Assembly: GCF_001456025.1 (NCBI RefSeq)
Contig: NZ_LMTZ01000111.1
Coordinates: 17,242 to 81,241, forward strand
Source of the DNA: Mastigocoleus testarum BC008
GTDB lineage: Bacteria > Cyanobacteriota > Cyanobacteriia > Cyanobacteriales > Nostocaceae
DNA length: 64,000 nt
Reading direction: 5' to 3'
Shown: positions 58,526 to 64,000 of the stretch, one piece after another
Numbering within the stretch: the stretch's first letter is position 1
How the letters are laid out: each line of letters starts with the position of its first letter
Made by a program: the position numbers and the translations under genes
Notes under the pieces: model-generated
Told to the model about the DNA's origin: nothing
Seen by the model: the letters and a program-made list of their open reading frames with translations, nothing else
The model's database searches: none

Positions 58526-59509
58526 CTACTCGCTTGCTGACTGATAAACCTTCCTCAGTTCCTCTAGCGAATCTACAGTTTCTATCGCTTCTAAAACAGC
58601 AGATAACTTTTCAACGTCCTGAATTGACTCGATTTCCGGTAACAAACTTTGACCCGATTCTCCAAATTTAAGTTTTAATCCTAAAGCAATTCCTTTGATT
58701 AATCCTTTTTCAATCCCTTTCTCAATCCCTTTCTCAATTCCTTTTTCAATTCCTTTCTCAATTCCAAGTCGCTCAAAGCTGGTAACGTAACGCATTTTTC
58801 TTTCCACCTCTAACTGTTCCACTTCGTACTGAAATTCTCGTTCTAACTCAGATGGTAACGTCAACATCCAATCGATAAAAGCCAGTAAATTAATTACCTC
58901 TTCCCGTCGAAAACCCTGTTCGTACAACTTTCTGACCAAAGCTAACTTTTGCTCTTTGCGTTTCAAGCGGTCGCTACGAGTTTCTAAAGCAACTAGATGA
59001 GCCATGACTACTGTTGCGAAAGGGTTACGACTTACTTCCAAATCAGCTTGTCTGTGTTTATATTCTAACAATTTAACAATTGGAAACTGAAAATCAACTC
59101 GACAACCAAACAAATCATAGCCAAATTGCTTTGGTCGCCAGTTAATACCTTCATCTCCCAAAACAGCGATCGATGCTACCGGGCGATTATACCTATCAAA
59201 TATGCGGTAGTTATAACTGTACATCCGTTTGGCAAAATCAGATTCTTCCTGTGCTTGGACTTCCAGATGTATCAATATCCAAGATTCTTCTCCACCAACG
59301 CGATAAATTTTTACCAACTTATCAACCAGTCGTTTTCCTAACTCCGCATCTCGAATAACTTGCTGTAGTTCTTGGTCTAAAAATTCTGGTTCTCGCGACC
59401 AATCAATTTCCCTATGTGCCTCAGGGAAGAAGAATAACATGAATTCTTCAAAATATAGTTGTAAAATTTCTTTCCAAGGCGAGTCAAATTCAGTTTGAGG
59501 ATTGGTCAT
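58526..59509 (-). CDS. Rpn/PDDEXK-type nuclease-like protein with GIEKG repeats
   Basis: A 327-residue protein resembling the many cyanobacterial Rpn/PD-(D/E)XK transposase-like proteins. Conserved parts include DSPWKEILQLYFEEFMLFFFP, the core Asp63 in RLVDKLVKIY, ILIHLEVQAQ with Glu83 and Gln85 (E-x-Q variant of the nuclease motif), and KRMYSYNYRIFDRY. Near the C-terminus, IEKGIEKGIEKGIEKGIEKG (about 250-269) is a repeated GIEKG unit, followed by a short helical domain (GLKLKFGESGQSLLPEI). Such proteins are linked to recA-independent recombination in E. coli (RpnA) and to mobile elements. The copy number of GIEKG varies between relatives. It lies directly beyond the CRISPR leader on the same strand. 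Confidence 0.85.
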   Translation of the reverse strand: MTNPQTEFDSPWKEILQLYFEEFMLFFFPEAHREIDWSREPEFLDQELQQVIRDAELGKRLVDKLVKIYRVGGEESWILIHLEVQAQEESDFAKRMYSYNYRIFDRYNRPVASIAVLGDEGINWRPKQFGYDLFGCRVDFQFPIVKLLEYKHRQADLEVSRNPFATVVMAHLVALETRSDRLKRKEQKLALVRKLYEQGFRREEVINLLAFIDWMLTLPSELEREFQYEVEQLEVERKMRYVTSFERLGIEKGIEKGIEKGIEKGIEKGLIKGIALGLKLKFGESGQSLLPEIESIQDVEKLSAVLEAIETVDSLEELRKVYQSASE

Positions 59510-60165
59510 TCAAATCGATTTTTATAGTTTTTTCCAGTTGATTATCCCAGACAGATACAATGACTCAAATAGTTTCACATATATATTTTCAAAGTCACTT
59601 TTGTTGCTTGTCAGACTTAGTCACACTATTTTCTGATTTAGATAAGTTTTTTCTAATATTTCTTCTACATCTGTAAAATTGAAGTACATGGAACAAAGTG
59701 TGCTATTTTTCTTTTCTATAACGATTAATTCTTCTCTATTTCTTCTCGATTATCCAATAATTTAAAGATAGATTAGATTTTTTCCAGTTATTTAGGGTAT
59801 CTAAGAAAGATAAAAGGGATTAACTTAACCCTTTTACTTTCTTCTTTTACTTTACTGTTGTTTTCAAAGTTAACTCCTATCAAAGTCAAACTATGAGCAA
59901 ATCGCAGTAAGATTGGAACCAAATCTCTAGTAAACTAAAGCTTAAATAAAAAGACCGACCATTCTAAATAGTTAAAAAGCTTAATCTGCAAACTTTTTGT
60001 TGTGCTAACGCCCCACTGCGTTAACGTCCGTAAGGACGCGGTCTGTTATGTCCTACGGACACGCTATGCTAATGACTTTTTGACTTTTAACTTTTAACTT
60101 CCGCATAGCGGTAATCTTCCTTGATTTGAAAAGTAATATTTAGTTCAGAAACGGGCGATGTAACA
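59510..60165. other. Intergenic region with REP-like palindromes
   Basis: About 650 bases without a gene. The right third (about 60000-60115) contains palindromic segments: GTCCGTAAGGACGC, GTCCTACGGACAC and CGCATAGCGG, with CTTTTTGACTTTTAACTTTT repeats between. These words recur at 28330-28400 and 50020-50060. Confidence 0.55.
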
Positions 60166-62751
60166 ATGCGAATTCTATTACTTGAAGATGACGAAGTTTT
60201 AGCGGATGTGTTGTTAAAGTCTTTAACTCACCATAAATATGTTGTAGACGCAGTTTATGATGGGCAAAGTGGTTTAGAGTATGCCCAAGCTGGAAACTAC
60301 GAACTGATATTGATGGATGTGGGATTACCCTCACTTGATGGTATTACCCTATGTCAGCAGTTGCGATCTGAAAGTTGTTCCGTACCCATTCTTTTGATGA
60401 CCGCAAAACATGCGATCGCAGATAGAATTCGTGGTTTGGATGCAGGTGCTGATGATTACTTAACCAAACCTTTCGAATTAAGCGAGCTTCACGCTAGAAT
60501 CAGGGCTTTGTTAAGACGAGGAGAGGTCACACCCAGTTCGGTTTTAGAAATCGGAGAACTATGTTTAGATCCTAATAGTTGCCAAGTCACATATGCTGGT
60601 AAGCTTGTAAGATTAACACCCAAGGAATACAACTTATTAGAATTATTTTTACGCAATCCATCTCGGGTTTATAGCCGCTCCCAGATAGTAGAGCACCTTT
60701 GGACTTTTGACGACCCCCCTTTGGAAGATAGCGTAAAAGCACATATTAAAGGTTTGCGCCAAAAGTTAAAAAAATCAGGTGCTAAAAATTGGATTGAAAA
60801 TATTTATGGTCTGGGATATAGACTTAACCCAGACATTGTTTCGTCACCTACTTCCCCAGAAATTAGCTCTCAAGAAATTAACTCTCAAGAAACTAGCTCT
60901 CAAAAAACTAGCCCCACAATAACTAACTCTCAAGTCAATACTTCCGAAGCAATAAATTCTCAGGTCAATAACTTCCAAATCGATACTTCCAAAACAACAA
61001 ACTTTGAAAACTCTCAAACCGTTGCTTTTCCCCAACAGGATTCTCGATCTTTAGAAGACAAAACCTTAGAAGCAAAATATCAAGGGGCTGTAGAAAATAT
61101 GTGGGAGCAATACCAAGGTTTAATGGTTAAGAGACTCTCAGTATTGCAAACAGCAGCAACAGCAATTGAAGAAGAAAACCTTTCAGAGGATTTACGACAA
61201 TCAGCAAAACGAGAAGCTCATAAACTCGCAGGAGTTTTGGGTATGTTTGAGCGATTTGATGGAAGTAAGTTAGCTAAAGAAATTGAGCTACTTTTGCTCG
61301 AACAAAATTCCCCAACTCAACATACGCTACCATCCTTGATACGAGAATTAGGGGAAATTTTGGCTTTATCTGAATCAACAGCTACCAGTTCAGAACTTAA
61401 AAGCTCGAAAAATCATAGTTTCAGAGATAATAACTCAACAAATATTAGCTCAACAAATAATAGCTCAACCAATAAGAGTTCCAAGACTACAGATTCAAAG
61501 CTTTCTGAAACTAATTTATCTTTTACTTCTTCCGCAAGCGAGCAAGCACGTTTGCTTCTCATCGATCCAGATGTGCAACTCGGCTCTCAACTCATACAAT
61601 TAGCTCATTCCACTGGTACAAGTTGTTACCATTTTAAAGATATTCAAGTTGCAAATGAATGGTTAAAAACTTATTCCCCAGAATTGGTTGTATTAACCAT
61701 AGATACGGTAAATCAGTGGCGTGAAAGCTTAGCATTAATCGGAGCTTTAGCAAAGCGCACTCCCTCCGTATCGACAATAGTCATCAGTGCAATTGATAGC
61801 TTAGAAAACCGAGTGAGCGTTGCTCAAGCTGGCGGATGTGGTTTTTTAGTTAAACCAACAGAAGCAAATCAAATTTGGGAAGTTGCGTATCAATTATTAT
61901 CTAGTAATCATTCTTCCACAATTAAAATTTTAGTTGTAGATGACGATCCTATATTTTTATCAACCGTAAAATCCCTCTTGGAACCTTGGGGAATGGAAAT
62001 TGCAGGATTGGAAAATCCCCAAAACTTTTGGAACACCCTTGAGTATATATCTCCCGATTTACTGATTTTAGATGTAGAAATGCCAGAAGTTGGAGGTATA
62101 GAGCTTTGTCAAGCAGTACGCACAGATCCGCATTGGCAAGGATTACCTGTTTTATTTCTTACTTCTCATTCAGAGCCGGAAACAGTTCGTCAAGTATTTG
62201 CTGCAGGGGCTGATGATTTTATTAATAAGCCAGTTATAGGACCAGAACTCTTAACTAGAATTAATAATCGTTTAGAAAGAAGTCGGTTATTACAAACTCT
62301 TTCCACTAAAGATCCCCAAACAGGCATTAGTAATTATACTGAATCAACTCAAGAATTAAATCACTTATTTGCAAGATTTACCCACAATGGAAATAGCATG
62401 TGTCTGGCAATGTTGAGTATCGCCGAGCTAAATCGACTAAATTTTCAATACGGTCACCCTATTAGCAGTCAAGTATTACAAAAATGGGGACGCCTAATTA
62501 AATCAGTTTTTCGCAGCCGAGAAGTTTTAGGATACTGGGGTAATGGAGAATTTATAGTTGGGATGCCAGGGTTAAATAAAATACAAGCTACAGAAAGACT
62601 TGGCGAAATCCTTGCTGTGCTGCGACAACAGATATTTACATCACCAGATGGAAATAGATTTCAAGTTCCGTGTAATTGGTCGGTTGCGGAATATCCCAGA
62701 GATGGTCACACGATACACTCACTGTATCAAACTCTCAAGCGATCAATTTAA
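60166..62751 (+). CDS. Multi-domain response regulator: REC, winged helix, Hpt, two REC, GGDEF-like
   Basis: An 861-residue signalling protein. Residues 1-120 are a receiver with phospho-acceptor Asp in LILMDVGLPS (near 51) and conserved KPF. Residues about 128-225 are an OmpR-type winged helix (LTPKEYNLLELFLRNP). After a Ser/Asn-rich linker there is an Hpt domain (AHKLAGVLGMF, near 352-362). Next come a degenerate receiver (about 465-575; LVVLTIDT lacks the acceptor aspartate) and an intact receiver (about 582-705; LLILDVEMPE). The C-terminal GGDEF-type domain has GYWGNGEFIVG in place of GGDEF, so it is probably not a diguanylate cyclase. A PAS/GAF sensor follows 92 bases downstream and may be the cognate kinase. 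Confidence 0.92.
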   Translation: MRILLLEDDEVLADVLLKSLTHHKYVVDAVYDGQSGLEYAQAGNYELILMDVGLPSLDGITLCQQLRSESCSVPILLMTAKHAIADRIRGLDAGADDYLTKPFELSELHARIRALLRRGEVTPSSVLEIGELCLDPNSCQVTYAGKLVRLTPKEYNLLELFLRNPSRVYSRSQIVEHLWTFDDPPLEDSVKAHIKGLRQKLKKSGAKNWIENIYGLGYRLNPDIVSSPTSPEISSQEINSQETSSQKTSPTITNSQVNTSEAINSQVNNFQIDTSKTTNFENSQTVAFPQQDSRSLEDKTLEAKYQGAVENMWEQYQGLMVKRLSVLQTAATAIEEENLSEDLRQSAKREAHKLAGVLGMFERFDGSKLAKEIELLLLEQNSPTQHTLPSLIRELGEILALSESTATSSELKSSKNHSFRDNNSTNISSTNNSSTNKSSKTTDSKLSETNLSFTSSASEQARLLLIDPDVQLGSQLIQLAHSTGTSCYHFKDIQVANEWLKTYSPELVVLTIDTVNQWRESLALIGALAKRTPSVSTIVISAIDSLENRVSVAQAGGCGFLVKPTEANQIWEVAYQLLSSNHSSTIKILVVDDDPIFLSTVKSLLEPWGMEIAGLENPQNFWNTLEYISPDLLILDVEMPEVGGIELCQAVRTDPHWQGLPVLFLTSHSEPETVRQVFAAGADDFINKPVIGPELLTRINNRLERSRLLQTLSTKDPQTGISNYTESTQELNHLFARFTHNGNSMCLAMLSIAELNRLNFQYGHPISSQVLQKWGRLIKSVFRSREVLGYWGNGEFIVGMPGLNKIQATERLGEILAVLRQQIFTSPDGNRFQVPCNWSVAEYPRDGHTIHSLYQTLKRSI

Positions 62752-62843
62752 ATTCAAGATATTTAGGTTCAAAATATTTAGGTTCAAGATACTTAAATTA
62801 ACACCTTAAAACTTTAAGATTAATTTTATACATTTTATTAAGT

Positions 62844-64000
62844 ATGAATGATGAACAAAAAAATCAGAATAATAAATGTGCTGCACTTCTGAAGCGTAAT
62901 ATTGCTTTACTAAAAGCACAACAAGAGGCTTCAATTGATGGAATTTTGGTTGTAGATGAAAACCGCCAAATAGTTTCCCATAATCGACGTTTTTGCGAAC
63001 TATGGCAAATACCAGAAGAAATTGTTGATGAAGGTAATTCTCCCCATGTACTTACCTACGCAGTATCTCAAGTTTCCGAGCCAGAAAGGTTTTTGAGTAA
63101 AGTAAATTACCTGTATGAACACCCCAATGAAATCAGTCAGGATGAAATTTATTTAAAAGATGGCAGAATTTTCGACCGTTATTCCAGTCCAGTGAAGTCA
63201 GAGACAGGAGAATACTACGGAAGAATTTGGAATTTTCGAGATGTCACAGGACGCAAACAACGGGAAGAAGCATTACAGTTCATTGTTGAAGGAACGAGTA
63301 CTCAAATCGGTAGCGAATTTTTCCGCTCCTGCGTTCGTTGTTTAGCCGAAGTACTCCAAGCTCGTTATGCTTTAATTGCTGAGTTTTCTCCAGATAGTAA
63401 AGATAAAGTACGTACCTTAGCTGTTTGGGGTGGAGAAGATTTTGCGGAAAACTTTGAATACGATATCCCTGGAACCCCCTGCGAAAGAGTTCTGAATGGT
63501 GAAACCCTCAGGTACCCCCACTCAGTACAAACTTACTGTCCAGATGTTCCTGTTTTACAAGCCTTAAATGCTGAAAGCTATATTGCTACACCTGTATTTG
63601 ACCAGCAGGGAAAAATTATCGGTCACATTGGGGTAGTAGATATAAAACCATTATCAGAAAATAATAATACAGAAGAATTAATATTAAAAATTTTTGCTGC
63701 TAGAGCAGGAGCAGAGCTAGAACGCAAAAATGTAGAAACTGCTTTAGCAAAACAAGTTGAACGTTATGCTTTATTAAATGAAATTACTCAAAAAATTCGT
63801 AATAATTTAGACAGTCTGCAAATTTTTCAAACAACAGTCAATCAAGTTGGGAAAATTTTTAACGTTAGTCGCTGTCATATTCATACTTATATTAATTCTC
63901 CAGAACCAAAGGTACCTTTAGTTGCTGAATATCGTTTGGATGATTACTCATCCATGTTAGGAATAGAAATTCCCATTGATGGTAACCCCCACGTCCAAAA
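62844..64000 (+). CDS. PAS-GAF-GAF sensor protein, probably a histidine kinase (cut by window end)
   Basis: The frame opens at ATG 62844 and is still open at the window end, at least 385 residues. Residues about 25-150 are a PAS domain (ASIDGILVVDENRQIVSHNR, ending RIWNFRDVTGRKQ). A GAF domain follows (about 160-295, ARYALIAEFSPDSKDK, IGHIGVVDIKPLSE), then a helical linker (AGAELERKNVETALAKQVE) and the start of a second GAF domain. In cyanobacteria this pattern is usually completed by a histidine kinase core. It is 92 bases downstream of the multi-domain response regulator on the same strand, so the two probably form one signalling unit. Confidence 0.85.
   Translation, partial: MNDEQKNQNNKCAALLKRNIALLKAQQEASIDGILVVDENRQIVSHNRRFCELWQIPEEIVDEGNSPHVLTYAVSQVSEPERFLSKVNYLYEHPNEISQDEIYLKDGRIFDRYSSPVKSETGEYYGRIWNFRDVTGRKQREEALQFIVEGTSTQIGSEFFRSCVRCLAEVLQARYALIAEFSPDSKDKVRTLAVWGGEDFAENFEYDIPGTPCERVLNGETLRYPHSVQTYCPDVPVLQALNAESYIATPVFDQQGKIIGHIGVVDIKPLSENNNTEELILKIFAARAGAELERKNVETALAKQVERYALLNEITQKIRNNLDSLQIFQTTVNQVGKIFNVSRCHIHTYINSPEPKVPLVAEYRLDDYSSMLGIEIPIDGNPHVQ

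Overview
The window looks like chromosome from a filamentous, probably heterocyst-forming, cyanobacterium of the Nostocales type. The evidence is the low GC content, frequent GCGATCGC (HIP1) octamers, heptamer short tandem repeats (STRRs) between genes, SipA, DUF3172 and PRC-barrel/SMC genes in typical cyanobacterial form, and many WD40, TPR, pentapeptide and NACHT proteins. No ribosomal RNA or other marker fixes the species.

Layout. 0-8 kb: a WD40 protein, an IS1634-family element whose transposase carries a one-base frameshift, then a composite scar. In the scar, a hypothetical minus-strand gene is cut by the end of a second IS1634-type element. The first 23 codons of that element's transposase are followed directly by a complete-looking group II intron with an RT/maturase/HNH protein. 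Beyond the intron lies an unrelated gene fragment. 8-12.7 kb: housekeeping genes on the minus strand (NSS transporter, periplasmic peroxiredoxin, SipA, CbiX-type chelatase with a candidate cobalamin riboswitch, pentapeptide protein). 13.5-20.5 kb: glycosyltransferase, two rhomboid proteases, tRNA-Ala, TrhO and small unknowns. 21-25.5 kb: a 1,472-residue NACHT STAND ATPase with 14 very similar WD40 repeats, resembling a bacterial NLR-type immune sensor. 26-35.4 kb: AMIN protein, DUF3172 protein, a nuclease-like/TPR fusion, and smc followed by a PRC-barrel gene. smc contains two in-frame copies of a dispersed palindrome. 35.9-43 kb: two tandem membrane NACHT ATPases that share a duplicated upstream region, an ethylene-receptor-like histidine kinase, and a wrecked third NACHT C-terminus. 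43-49.2 kb: a minus-strand RNA-repair cluster made of an RNA ligase, an HD-phosphatase/polynucleotide kinase and a four-domain protein (MJ1316/DUF504, EEP nuclease, 2H phosphoesterase, poly(A)-polymerase-like nucleotidyltransferase). Its genes are separated by palindromes and a long heptamer array. 50-58.5 kb: a protein kinase-NACHT fusion, a solitary DUF1778-type antitoxin, a bifunctional PutA, and a six-repeat CRISPR array without cas genes. 58.5-64 kb: an Rpn/DUF4351-like nuclease protein, a multi-domain response regulator and the start of a PAS/GAF sensor protein that runs off the window.

How it fits together. The two themes beyond housekeeping are conflict or defence (NACHT ATPases, the NLR-like WD40 protein, CRISPR array, nuclease-like proteins, lone antitoxin) and RNA damage repair (end recognition, end healing, kinase, ligase and tailing activities in one cluster). 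The RNA-repair cluster is the most interesting candidate system. Its domain set covers every step from 2',3'-cyclic phosphate removal to sealing, and its position among STAND ATPases is compatible with repair of RNA cut by toxins or host nucleases. All functions are inferred from sequence motifs only.
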